Origin: a virus
Direction: 5' to 3' (one strand)
IMG/VR virus record: IMGVR_UViG_3300042448_002804
Coordinates: 1 to 20,954 of that record
DNA length: 20,954 nt
Shown one piece after another: positions 6,103 to 14,130 of this stretch. How positions within the stretch are numbered: position 1 is the stretch's first letter; each line of letters opens with the position of its first letter. The position numbers and the translations under genes were made by a program. The notes below the pieces were generated by a model that saw nothing but the letters and a program-made list of their open reading frames with translations, was not told the origin of the DNA and ran no database searches.

Positions 6103-7769
6103 GCCTTTTTATAATATTCAGTTCGGTAAAATGTAATAGCTTGTGCTAAATCATTATCCCATCCAAAGCCCTTTTTAACTAAATCTATGTCAGCTTGGAT
6201 TGGTCCAGTTATCGATCCGGTCTTTCTCTTAGACATGGCTAGTAAATCAGCGGCAGTTGGGACTCTATTTAAAGTCGGTTGGCCAGAAATAGGAGATTTA
6301 GTTTGTTTATCTAGTAAAATTAAACGTAAAATTCCAAGGGCCGAATGTATTCCAGTAAAGTTTGGCGTAAAAATCTTAGCTGTTCCATCTGCATTAAATG
6401 CACCAATGTTAGATGTATCAAATTCAAGAATAATATTTCCGGTGCTATCAGTTGCCTTCCATGCAGAGGCGTTCTTAAAAGAATCTCCAGCCGCAGTAAC
6501 TAAGCCTGATGAAAAGGTTGGGTGTAATTTATTATTTACAAATATATCTGCATCAGTATAACCAGTACCTTTTAAAATTTCAATAAGTTCCTGTTCATTT
6601 TCGATGCTAGTTGGTCCAGCTAAGCGTGCTGTTTGCTTTTTCTTCTTTGCAGCCAGTGTAGCTTGATCCATAGCCGAACCTTGTCCAGCAGCAGGTTGAC
6701 CCGAAGCAGGCTGTCCGCCTGCCGGTGCGGCAGAAGCAGCGGCTGTTACCGAATCAATAAAAGTTTTTAGTGTTGGATATGTATCAGTTTCAACCTCTGA
6801 TCTTGGAATTAGCCCGTTATTTACTGCATAAATTAACCAAACTGACATAATTGAAACCAATTGAGTTTTTGTTAGTTTATCTAAATCGTATGATGGACCA
6901 ACTTTATAATCAGGATCTCCGGATTTATTTAAGATCTCAGTAAATGCAGACTTAATGTCAGGGGTATACGAATCAACTTGGCCTTTAACTAATGAATTTA
7001 GTGGACTTTGTGAACTAAAAAATTTACTAAGCACAAGCATAACTGGAGACATGTCTCCTATCTTAATTATTTCATTATCTTTTAGTAGTACATCTGGTGA
7101 AGCTGGATTTCTAAATGTACCATTGACGACTTTTGTAAAATACACCATACCGCCATTAGGTTTTCCACCAGGTCCGGCCTTTGGCATAATTGTATTTAAT
7201 TCCATCATTGTAAGCTTGGAAGTAGATTGAGCCGAAGTTGTAGTTGAAGAAGTTGTAGAATTAGTTGAAGCTTTGCCAGAAGAATTTATAATATTTGCCA
7301 AATTTTGCTGGATTGACTCTCCGCTTTTTCTTGGCGTAGAAAGAACATGAAGGGCTGTAATATTATTTGAGCCAGTTTTTCCTAGTAATTGCTCTGGATT
7401 TACAGATTTTACCGAATCATCTGTTACATTTTTAAATATGTAAACGTGGCCCTCTATACGGTTTTTTCCTCCAAGAAGACCTGCCTTATTTGAAGGATCT
7501 GCTGAAATTCCAACGGCAGCTGGGCTAGACAAACTATTGATAGTTGTCTTGATTTGATTAGCATCGCCTTCAGTTGAATTTATAATGTAATCTAAAATTG
7601 ATTTAGGCGTAATAATTGAAGTAGACTTCTTAGGATAAGTATAAGAATATGCAAATCGCTTAGGCACAAGTCCATTTAATAAGTTATCTTCTGGACGACC
7701 TTCTAATTTAAATTTAACGTCTTCTTCTGCTTCAAGTATTAATTGGTTTAGACTAGTATAGTTTTTCAT
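6099..7769 (-). CDS. Hypothetical virion-type protein, 556 aa
   Basis: The ATG at 7769 lies 2 nt after the stop of the 843-aa gene. The N-terminus MKNYTSLNQLILEAEED resembles T4 capsid-targeting peptides, with a possible cleavage after Glu13. Residues about 165-185 are Ser/Thr-rich, and about 345-375 form a Pro/Ala/Gly/Gln linker (repeats of GQPA) followed by a KKKK patch, separating two globular parts. There is no signal peptide, membrane helix or enzymatic motif I can identify. Its position between an 843-aa membrane-active-looking protein and the S74 fibre-like protein, under late-type control, argues for a virion component. I do not recognise the family. Confidence 0.75.
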   Translation of the reverse strand: MKNYTSLNQLILEAEEDVKFKLEGRPEDNLLNGLVPKRFAYSYTYPKKSTSIITPKSILDYIINSTEGDANQIKTTINSLSSPAAVGISADPSNKAGLLGGKNRIEGHVYIFKNVTDDSVKSVNPEQLLGKTGSNNITALHVLSTPRKSGESIQQNLANIINSSGKASTNSTTSSTTTSAQSTSKLTMMELNTIMPKAGPGGKPNGGMVYFTKVVNGTFRNPASPDVLLKDNEIIKIGDMSPVMLVLSKFFSSQSPLNSLVKGQVDSYTPDIKSAFTEILNKSGDPDYKVGPSYDLDKLTKTQLVSIMSVWLIYAVNNGLIPRSEVETDTYPTLKTFIDSVTAAASAAPAGGQPASGQPAAGQGSAMDQATLAAKKKKQTARLAGPTSIENEQELIEILKGTGYTDADIFVNNKLHPTFSSGLVTAAGDSFKNASAWKATDSTGNIILEFDTSNIGAFNADGTAKIFTPNFTGIHSALGILRLILLDKQTKSPISGQPTLNRVPTAADLLAMSKRKTGSITGPIQADIDLVKKGFGWDNDLAQAITFYRTEYYKKA

Positions 7770-7771
7770 AA

Positions 7772-10303
7772 TTATTTAAATAATACATTTGGATTTACGT
7801 CCGCGCCAAAAAAGTTTGGCATATAAGACGGGTCTGCTTTTACTTTAGCTAATTCAGATTTAATCCAAGCAATTTCAGTTGGATTTGGATATAAAGAAGG
7901 TTTTGAGAGTCTATCGGCATTTGCTGAAACCTTATTATAATAGCTTCCATATAAATCCATTAATGAATTAATTTTATTTACAATAGAGCCTTCGTATGAT
8001 ATTTCTCCATTTTGAATTTGTGCTAAGTGATACCATAATCCTCTAACTCCAAGATCGGCATCGAGTCTAGCTTCTGCAATTAAATTAGGATCAGTTCCAG
8101 CATTAAATTCTACAAAAATTCCTTCCGTTGAATTATTTACTCTCGGTACACCAGTTTGATCTAGAACTTGATTAACTGCATCATCATTAGCAGTTGCGCT
8201 CAATGGAGTAGCTCCAGTTATCTCTTGAATTTTAGAAGTATTATCACCATGTCCGCCGGTATCAGTCAAAGTTTGGGTCGCAGCTGCAGTGTCGATAACT
8301 TGAGCTGGAACACTTAAACAAATATCATTAAAGCTCTTAGGACCAATAATTGCAATAAGCTGTGTATCTGCAATCTTTTTGGTTTCAACTGCTACTTCCT
8401 TTTTTAATTCTTCAGTTTGGATAGTAACGTTTGTATTTTGTTCAACACTTCCCCAATTACTGAACTCTGAGCTAGCTTTAAATTCATCTTCAGTTTTAGT
8501 AGCCTCTGCTAAAAATTCGTATTTGTATTTAATATACTTTAATCCTTCATTAAATTCTCCAAATCCTTTCTTATCAGCAGTCTTTTCTGGTCCAAACATT
8601 TTACCAAGATTACCAGTAAGAACGTTTGCGCCCTTTGCCATAAAACTAACTGGGCAACGCAATGCTGCGCCGATTAAATATTTTGCAGTAATAAGGCGGT
8701 TTCTATTAAATCTTCTTCTTACTAAAGCTATACCAAGATCTCCCAATTCATCTTGAAGTTTTGCAAATTTTGCAGCAGCTTGGGTTCCAGCCTCTGACAA
8801 TTTAATTGCAATTTCAGGGTTTTTTGCAAATACTCTAAATAGTTGAGTTACGCCTGGGCCAGCATCATTTAATACTTTGACTGTTTCTGGGTGGCTTACT
8901 AACCAACCAAAAAATTTCTTAATATTTTCGGGATCGTCCTTTAAAGTTTTAAAAATATCTGCTGATAGACTTGTACCCTTTCCACCAACTGCTGCGGCTG
9001 ACCAATATTTTGCAAGAACCTCTCCGCCAGCCTCATCTAATTTAAGAAGACCTTTTACAAACAATTTATTTGATTCCATTTCATAATAAACAGCTCTCAT
9101 TTCATTGTCTAGCATATCAAGCTCAGCTTTTTCAATGGGCTTTTTCAACTTTGATCTAAAATCGATAAGTTCATTTTTAAATTTATCAAAGTTTGCATCA
9201 ACTGCCTTTCTAAATAGGTCTGGATTGGAAGCCATTTCCTTAGTAAATGCAAGTTCTGAACTTGCAAGCATTTTTCTGAAAGGAACATGTTGAGCAATAT
9301 CTCCAAATTTTCCAGCTGCAATTAACTCATCAATATTATCTGTAATTTTCGAAATATCTCCAGTCTTTATTAGAGATGCAATATCCTCGCCGCCTTTAAG
9401 TACGGTCTCGCCACCAAATTTTTCTAGATTTCTAGCAACTGGTGTGATTACTTCATCAACCCAAGAAATAAGTTTCTTTCCTAATGCAGTACTTCCACCA
9501 AATGTAAGCCAACTAATAGGAGGCATACTTAATATATGGCCAATTCCTAAAGCAATACCATGAAAAACTTTAAGCATAATTGTACCAACTGATGACATTC
9601 CATCTAATACAACCTTTGCACCAGAGTCTGTAGCAAGCTCAGCAATAAGTTTTTCTTCAGCTTTACCTGTTTTAATAATAGATTCAAATGCTTTTTCTAA
9701 TTTGGCTGCATTTTTACCGTATTTTACCGCTTTTGCTGCATCACCAATTCCAGGTAAAAACGCTGCAATTGCACTAATTCCTGCATCCAACCAGCGTCCT
9801 CTAAACATGTAAATTATAGCATTTAATCCATCTGCAACAACATCAATTGGAAATCCAAAGTATGATGCTGGAATAAATCCAATTAAATCTAATAAGAATT
9901 GAAGAATGCCAATTGGCGAACTGTCTTCAGTTAACGCATTCCATAAACCAGCTAAAAAATCAACTACTCCTTCATTAATTGAAGTATATTCATCGATAAT
10001 TCTAGTTATTTGGTAATTTGATTCAACGAAAAGATTTTCTCCAATAAGACCCTTAGCAAATAGAGTATGCTCGATTTGGGTAATTTCAGACTGGTTAAAT
10101 CCAACGCTTTCTAATGAAAGCTGATACTTTCTAAAATCTGCAGTATCGGTTGCAGTTTGTACGTCCTGAATTCGGATTGCACAGTTTTCAATAATGTTAA
10201 TAAGAGACTCTCCAAACTCATTAATAAATGATGATAATCTCTCCGCGTCCCCAGGGTTTAGTGATAATACAGATTCCCTAGATTGAATATATTTTGATGC
10301 CAT
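7772..10303 (-). CDS. Large virion-type protein with a membrane-active-looking hydrophobic domain, 843 aa
   Basis: Residues 112-200 contain two hydrophobic helices: LQFLLDLIGFIPASYFGF, then GLNAIIYMFRGRWLDAGISA and IAAFLPGIGDAAKA. This Gly/Pro pattern is typical of the hydrophobic pre-toxin or delivery region of polymorphic toxins and of some phage ejected proteins. A second hydrophobic, Gly-rich stretch follows at 233-275. Residues 280-600 are largely helical, and 610-843 are mixed with Ser/Thr/Gly-rich parts. No C-terminal toxin or lysin motif is visible. A plausible role is a tail or head protein inserted into the host membrane during DNA entry. It is preceded by a late-type promoter box and by the stop of the glycosyltransferase-like gene, and followed closely by the 556-aa gene. 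The function is inferred from composition and context only. Confidence 0.7.
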   Translation of the reverse strand: MASKYIQSRESVLSLNPGDAERLSSFINEFGESLINIIENCAIRIQDVQTATDTADFRKYQLSLESVGFNQSEITQIEHTLFAKGLIGENLFVESNYQITRIIDEYTSINEGVVDFLAGLWNALTEDSSPIGILQFLLDLIGFIPASYFGFPIDVVADGLNAIIYMFRGRWLDAGISAIAAFLPGIGDAAKAVKYGKNAAKLEKAFESIIKTGKAEEKLIAELATDSGAKVVLDGMSSVGTIMLKVFHGIALGIGHILSMPPISWLTFGGSTALGKKLISWVDEVITPVARNLEKFGGETVLKGGEDIASLIKTGDISKITDNIDELIAAGKFGDIAQHVPFRKMLASSELAFTKEMASNPDLFRKAVDANFDKFKNELIDFRSKLKKPIEKAELDMLDNEMRAVYYEMESNKLFVKGLLKLDEAGGEVLAKYWSAAAVGGKGTSLSADIFKTLKDDPENIKKFFGWLVSHPETVKVLNDAGPGVTQLFRVFAKNPEIAIKLSEAGTQAAAKFAKLQDELGDLGIALVRRRFNRNRLITAKYLIGAALRCPVSFMAKGANVLTGNLGKMFGPEKTADKKGFGEFNEGLKYIKYKYEFLAEATKTEDEFKASSEFSNWGSVEQNTNVTIQTEELKKEVAVETKKIADTQLIAIIGPKSFNDICLSVPAQVIDTAAATQTLTDTGGHGDNTSKIQEITGATPLSATANDDAVNQVLDQTGVPRVNNSTEGIFVEFNAGTDPNLIAEARLDADLGVRGLWYHLAQIQNGEISYEGSIVNKINSLMDLYGSYYNKVSANADRLSKPSLYPNPTEIAWIKSELAKVKADPSYMPNFFGADVNPNVLFK

Positions 10304-10323
10304 TTAATAGTAAGGCCATTTTT

Positions 10324-10334
10324 CTTTATTTATC
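10324..10334 (-). promoter_or_regulatory. Class B (T4-late-like) promoter box before the 843-aa gene
   Basis: The minus strand reads GATAAATAAAG, followed by AAAAA, and overlaps the stop codon of the glycosyltransferase-like gene. It lies about 20 nt before the ATG at 10303. Confidence 0.5.
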
Positions 10335-11409
10335 TAAATGGAAACAGATTTGAAATACACTTAGAATAGATGGAAGCTCGGTCAGAAGGGCTAGAGTCTT
10401 TAAAAAATGCCAGAATTTCTTCTAATTTAACCAAATCTGTAAATCCAAGAGCTTCATGAATACGATAATCTTTATATGAGACTGGAATCGCGCCAAATAT
10501 AAGGCTTTCGTATACCCTGGCTGGATAAAATCCGCGTTCTACATAAAGATCCTTTGAAATATTTAAACTAATAGTTGAACTTGCATATTCATTCCAAATA
10601 TCAAAACGATCGTATCGTTTAATTAATTTAATATGTCTTTCTGTAAACTCTTCTGCTAAAGTTGGGTCAAGCTTTCCAGCTACTGATACCTCATATTTTT
10701 TTCCAGTAAATGATTTAAACTCTGCAGAATTTTTAATTGCATCAACTACAATTGGATTTTTTGCATGACCTGCTTTATAATTTCCAAATGAAATATTTCC
10801 ATAATAAAAAATCTTATTGTTTCTATCAAAACGATCTGTTTCTTCTAACCAAACCTTTTCGCAGTCTTTAATAAAGGCCTTTGATATGTTTGGATAGTCT
10901 ATTGATGGAATTTCAAATGAGATTCCTTGAGATTTGCAAAATTCCACAAACTCTGGTTCTAGTGAAAGATCTGTATCTAGTATTACAACCTTATTTGCCT
11001 GGCCACTTTGAATCGCTGCTGTAATAATTAGTTCAAACTGCTTAGCATCAGTTAATTGTTTAGTTAAAGTTGAAAGATTTCTAAATCTAGCCTTTAGAAA
11101 TATTTTTTCATATCGACCCTTTTCAATATTTTCCATAATTTTCGGAAAACTTAAATTGTAGGAACGAATTCTTTCTTTGGTAAATTTTTCAAAAACTGGC
11201 GTAACTGGGCTCTTTGGCCAAACTGGAGATTTTTGATCTGCTCCAATCGAATCATGTGATAAGTAGGAATAAAAATCGACTTTATCTACATGATGAGAAA
11301 GACATAATTGATCAATTAGACCAAGTTGATAAAATGTGTGACCTGGAATATCTGTTGAAAAATCACCTAGATATCCAAAATATGCATATAATGCAGCTGG
11401 GGTATTCAT
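10330..11409 (-). CDS. Glycosyltransferase-like protein (GT-B C-terminal signature)
   Basis: 359 aa from the ATG at 11409. An in-frame upstream ATG at 11436 is rejected because the -10 box lies downstream of it. Residues 280-311 (SLNISKDLYVERGFYPARVYESLIFGAIPV) have the layout of the nucleotide-sugar-binding C-terminal motif of GT-B glycosyltransferases: R-x-[YF]-E followed by a small-residue GAIPV turn. The segment KVVILDTDLSLE (140-151) looks like a Rossmann strand end. The donor, acceptor and target (DNA, virion protein or host surface glycan) cannot be told. It has its own TATAAT box, with a terminator upstream, and sits inside the late region, so it looks like an independently expressed insert next to the FkbM methyltransferase. 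Confidence 0.62.
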   Translation of the reverse strand: MNTPAALYAYFGYLGDFSTDIPGHTFYQLGLIDQLCLSHHVDKVDFYSYLSHDSIGADQKSPVWPKSPVTPVFEKFTKERIRSYNLSFPKIMENIEKGRYEKIFLKARFRNLSTLTKQLTDAKQFELIITAAIQSGQANKVVILDTDLSLEPEFVEFCKSQGISFEIPSIDYPNISKAFIKDCEKVWLEETDRFDRNNKIFYYGNISFGNYKAGHAKNPIVVDAIKNSAEFKSFTGKKYEVSVAGKLDPTLAEEFTERHIKLIKRYDRFDIWNEYASSTISLNISKDLYVERGFYPARVYESLIFGAIPVSYKDYRIHEALGFTDLVKLEEILAFFKDSSPSDRASIYSKCISNLFPFR

Positions 11410-11414
11410 ATTTT

Positions 11415-11422
11415 TATTATAC
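11415..11422 (-). promoter_or_regulatory. Class A promoter -10 box (GTATAATA) before the glycosyltransferase-like gene
   Basis: The minus strand reads ATTG-TATAAT-A, with exactly 6 nt (AAAAAT) between the hexamer and the ATG at 11409. It predicts a leaderless transcript and fixes the start codon. Confidence 0.55.
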
Positions 11423-11444
11423 AATAGTTTCATCATAAGATTAC

Positions 11445-11469
11445 AAAAAAGGCCGAGTTTCCTCGGCCT
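11445..11469 (-). terminator. Intrinsic terminator after the methyltransferase gene
   Basis: GC-rich hairpin AGGCCGAG/CTCGGCCT (arms 11450-11457 and 11462-11469, four-base loop), followed on the minus strand by six T (11450-11445). It lies downstream of the FkbM gene stop. Confidence 0.88.
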
Positions 11470-11490
11470 GTAGGTCTAGATCAACTTAAA

Positions 11491-12309
11491 TTAACCTCTC
11501 TTTACTGCTGCAAAGTGAGTAATCCAAGTTTTAGTATTTTCAACATTAGGGCAAACATAAATGTCATCAAAATTTGCTCTAAAAATATCTAAGATTTCAT
11601 TGAATTTTTCAACACGCCCTTTAGAAAGATTACGATAGTGGAAATGGTATTCAATAATAGCAATTCTGATATTTGACCAATCTTCTACAGATTTAATCAA
11701 ATCGTATTCAGCGCCCTCTACATCCATTTTTAAGCAGGTTGCTTCTTTAAGGGCTTCGCTAAAGTTTTTAGCAGGAACTGTTACTTGAGTACGACCTCTA
11801 ACTGGAAGTAGTGAGTGTTTACCTGAATCCCAAGCTAAAAAGAAGTCTACATTTTTTGTATCATCGTTTGGTACAAGTGCAGCCTCAATCATTTCACAAC
11901 GGTCAGCTACGCCATTTTCTCCAAGATTAAGTTCAGCAAACTCAATATTATTACGAAAAGGTTCATACGACAAAACTTTCTTAATTCTTGGAAACTGAGT
12001 TAGCAAACGAGTAGCAAACACTCCAATATGTCCACCTGCATCTAACCACACGTCTTCCTGATCTAAGTCTTCTAACTGAAATTGATGACCATTAGTATTC
12101 CAATCGGTTCTAAATAATGGACTAAAGTATTCCCCGCCTGTAGCAGTTTTACTGATGTTTTGATTAATATTGTATTTAACTTCATCTTCTGAACGTACAA
12201 ATAAACTGTAATTAAAATACGGTGTGTCTTTTTTGGTATGGATTAGGAGTCCGCGTTCTCTAGCTTCTTCTAGACTAATCAATACGTCTGCTGTTTTCTG
12301 TTTTGCCAT
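11491..12309 (-). CDS. FkbM-family SAM-dependent methyltransferase
   Basis: 272 aa. The SAM-binding motif I is VWLDAGGHIGVFA (88-99; Asp90, Gly92, Gly96). It is followed by the acidic ribose-contact segment SYEPFRNN (114-121) and the hallmark FkbM segment CLKMDVEGAEYDLI (192-205). IAIIEYHFHY (216-225) is a further conserved strand. FkbM enzymes O-methylate sugars or small molecules. In phages they usually occur with glycan-modifying genes, here the glycosyltransferase-like gene immediately downstream. A joint role in altering virion or host surface glycans is plausible but inferred. The gene is a single-gene unit: a terminator and TATAAT box precede it and another terminator follows. Confidence 0.88.
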   Translation of the reverse strand: MAKQKTADVLISLEEARERGLLIHTKKDTPYFNYSLFVRSEDEVKYNINQNISKTATGGEYFSPLFRTDWNTNGHQFQLEDLDQEDVWLDAGGHIGVFATRLLTQFPRIKKVLSYEPFRNNIEFAELNLGENGVADRCEMIEAALVPNDDTKNVDFFLAWDSGKHSLLPVRGRTQVTVPAKNFSEALKEATCLKMDVEGAEYDLIKSVEDWSNIRIAIIEYHFHYRNLSKGRVEKFNEILDIFRANFDDIYVCPNVENTKTWITHFAAVKRG

Positions 12310-12334
12310 GTTACTACTTTAAGTATGTTTAGAT

Positions 12335-12342
12335 TATTATAC
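12335..12342 (-). promoter_or_regulatory. Class A promoter -10 box (GTATAATA) before the FkbM gene
   Basis: The minus strand reads TTAG-TATAAT-A, just downstream of the terminator T-tract. The hexamer ends 26 nt before the ATG at 12309. No -35 element is evident because the terminator hairpin occupies that place. Confidence 0.55.
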
Positions 12343-12346
12343 TAAT

Positions 12347-12371
12347 AAAAAAGCCCGAGTTACCTCGGGCT
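12347..12371 (-). terminator. Intrinsic terminator after the 554-aa gene
   Basis: Hairpin AGCCCGAG/CTCGGGCT (arms 12352-12359 and 12364-12371, four-base loop) with six T after it on the minus strand (12352-12347). It is a strong GC-rich stem in an AT-rich genome. Confidence 0.88.
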
Positions 12372-12397
12372 CTAAAAATATTTAAAATATTAAAAAA

Positions 12398-14062
12398 TTA
12401 CATAGTTTCAACTTCTGGCATAATCTCGTCCTCTTTAACGGTTTCGCCATTGCTTAATTGATATAAACCATCTGCAGTAACTCCGCTAATTTCAACAGGT
12501 TCACCATTATGCATTACTTTATCGCCGATTCCGTATTTAGAACCGTTTGAACCTAACATAGGATCAGTTTCTAAACTATCGTCTAACGAAAGATATTCAT
12601 CCTTAAGACCTACAATACTTGAATTAATTGTATGTTTAAGAGTTTCCAATTGATCTTGAGTTTCTTCATCTGCTTCTGCAATTACTGAATCTAGTTGAGA
12701 GATAGATTCTTCTAATTTTGCAATATCAGCTTGGATTGCAGATTTTCTTTCGTTAACGCTTTTAATAAATTCTTGTCTTTCTGAAAGTTGAATTGCAAAC
12801 ATATCGCTTACGTCATACTTAAATGTTTCAGCAACATATTTATGGAAGCCTAACGTATCATATTTCTTAAGACCTTGTCTGTCTAAAACAAAAATACCAG
12901 ATTTTTCAGTATTAATAGCATAACTTTGAGCACCTTCAGTAACAAAGCGTTGAACGAATTCAAATTGAGCAATCATATTTGCATTTTCTAAAATCTTTGC
13001 AACATTTTGTTTAAATGAAATAGTTTCAACAACTAAAGTTTTGTAAATTTCAGAGCTATTTAAGTCTTCTGCAACTTTACCATTGATTTCAAATGAAACT
13101 TCTCCTTCTGGAGAAACTTTAAATGCAATAGTATTTGCTTTACCTTTAGCTTCTACACCATGTTCAGTAGGTTTAAAACCTAAATCAGTGTAAGCTTTTG
13201 CAGTTTGAGTAAACTCGTCTTCTTGTGGAAGAGATGAGAAGGGAACCATTTCGGCTTCTTCTTCACCATTCATATCAATAATATGATTCTCGATTAAAAC
13301 TCTAACTCCGTTTGCAGTTCTAGTATAAACTCCAACTACTGGATTAATTTTAGTTGAGCTATTACCTGAACCTAAATTAAATCCTCCGTTTTGAGAAGAT
13401 TCAAATTGTGAAAGTCTATTAAGAAGATTTTTGATAACTGGTTGAGCAGTAGCTTCTGCTAAAATCATAGTTAAAGCATCAACTGAAGTTCTACCTTCAA
13501 GAATTGCTCCTTCTAGTTTTTCGCAAACTTTTGCATAATATGCGTTTGGTGCTTTCTTTAAATCTGCTATTGTATTGAAGATTGCAATAGTTGCACGATT
13601 TTCTGATACATATTTAGTTAATTCAGCAACCACTGACTTAACAGTAGAGTCAAACGAAAATGGTGCAAGTTTAGTAATAACTGATTCTACCACGATTGGC
13701 TCAGAATTTACAGTTACTGCTTTTTCAAGACCTAAAACAACTGTTCTAAAAATAGGGTCTGCATATGCTGCAGATTCTTTAATTTGAGCAATCTTTGGAA
13801 GAACTGCTGCGCCGTTTTCGATCATTTTTAATTTTTTAGCTGGAGTATTTGACATTTCGTTAAATTTCTTAACGATTGCATCAAGTTCAGTATTTTGTAG
13901 TTTTTCACTAACTTCAGCTAGATCGGCTAGAGCTTGCTCGATGTTGCCAGAAGCATTAACGTTGGCCTCAACGCCAGCGACGAACATCTGTAGCATTCTG
14001 CTTTCAGATACAGCTTGTGCTGCTTTTAATTCTTTGATTAAGTTTTTTGTTAAGTCGTTCAT
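12398..14062 (-). CDS. Unknown late protein, 554 aa, single-gene unit
   Basis: Residues 1-230 are helical and Ala-rich (MNDLTKNLIKELKAAQAVSE at the start). Residues 245-330 are beta-rich, with VVGVYTRTANGVRVLIENHI. About 435-480 form a coiled coil (KLEESISQLDSVIAEADEE). Residues 510-545 (YGIGDKVMHNGEPVEISGV) resemble a small SH3/KOW-like barrel. There is no signal peptide, membrane helix or catalytic motif. It is framed by a class B late promoter box and a strong terminator, the arrangement expected for an abundant virion or assembly protein. I considered a major capsid protein, but nothing in the sequence identifies it as one. The N-terminus has I-K-E at positions 9-11, compatible with T4-type processing but weak. 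Confidence 0.75.
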   Translation of the reverse strand: MNDLTKNLIKELKAAQAVSESRMLQMFVAGVEANVNASGNIEQALADLAEVSEKLQNTELDAIVKKFNEMSNTPAKKLKMIENGAAVLPKIAQIKESAAYADPIFRTVVLGLEKAVTVNSEPIVVESVITKLAPFSFDSTVKSVVAELTKYVSENRATIAIFNTIADLKKAPNAYYAKVCEKLEGAILEGRTSVDALTMILAEATAQPVIKNLLNRLSQFESSQNGGFNLGSGNSSTKINPVVGVYTRTANGVRVLIENHIIDMNGEEEAEMVPFSSLPQEDEFTQTAKAYTDLGFKPTEHGVEAKGKANTIAFKVSPEGEVSFEINGKVAEDLNSSEIYKTLVVETISFKQNVAKILENANMIAQFEFVQRFVTEGAQSYAINTEKSGIFVLDRQGLKKYDTLGFHKYVAETFKYDVSDMFAIQLSERQEFIKSVNERKSAIQADIAKLEESISQLDSVIAEADEETQDQLETLKHTINSSIVGLKDEYLSLDDSLETDPMLGSNGSKYGIGDKVMHNGEPVEISGVTADGLYQLSNGETVKEDEIMPEVETM

Positions 14063-14075
14063 TATAGACGATCTA

Positions 14076-14091
14076 TTTTTTATTATTTATC
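14076..14091 (-). promoter_or_regulatory. Class B (T4-late-like) promoter box before the 554-aa gene
   Basis: The minus strand reads GATAAATAATAAAAAA, about 14 nt before the ATG at 14062. It lies in a true intergenic gap, which makes it the cleanest instance of the class. Confidence 0.6.
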
Positions 14092-14130
14092 TGTGCCTTA
14101 TATAGCGATTCACTGGATTATTGTAATTGA

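Noticed and set aside
6187-9293. Several plus-strand open frames (62-125 codons) opposite the 843- and 556-aa genes
   Set aside because: They are shadows of long minus-strand genes, with no promoter, coupling or domain evidence.
11410-11436. Upstream ATG giving nine extra residues to the glycosyltransferase-like protein
   Set aside because: The -10 box at 11415-11422 lies downstream of that ATG, so the transcript would not contain it.
12310-12397. Search of the intergenic gaps for tRNA, small RNA or riboswitch
   Set aside because: The gaps are short and are accounted for by terminators and promoter boxes; no cloverleaf or other conserved RNA structure was seen.
12398-14062. Major capsid protein (T4 gp23 type) as the identity of the 554-aa gene
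   Set aside because: Length and single-gene expression fit, but no HK97-fold or gp23-like sequence pattern could be recognised; the coiled coil and the SH3-like end argue against it.
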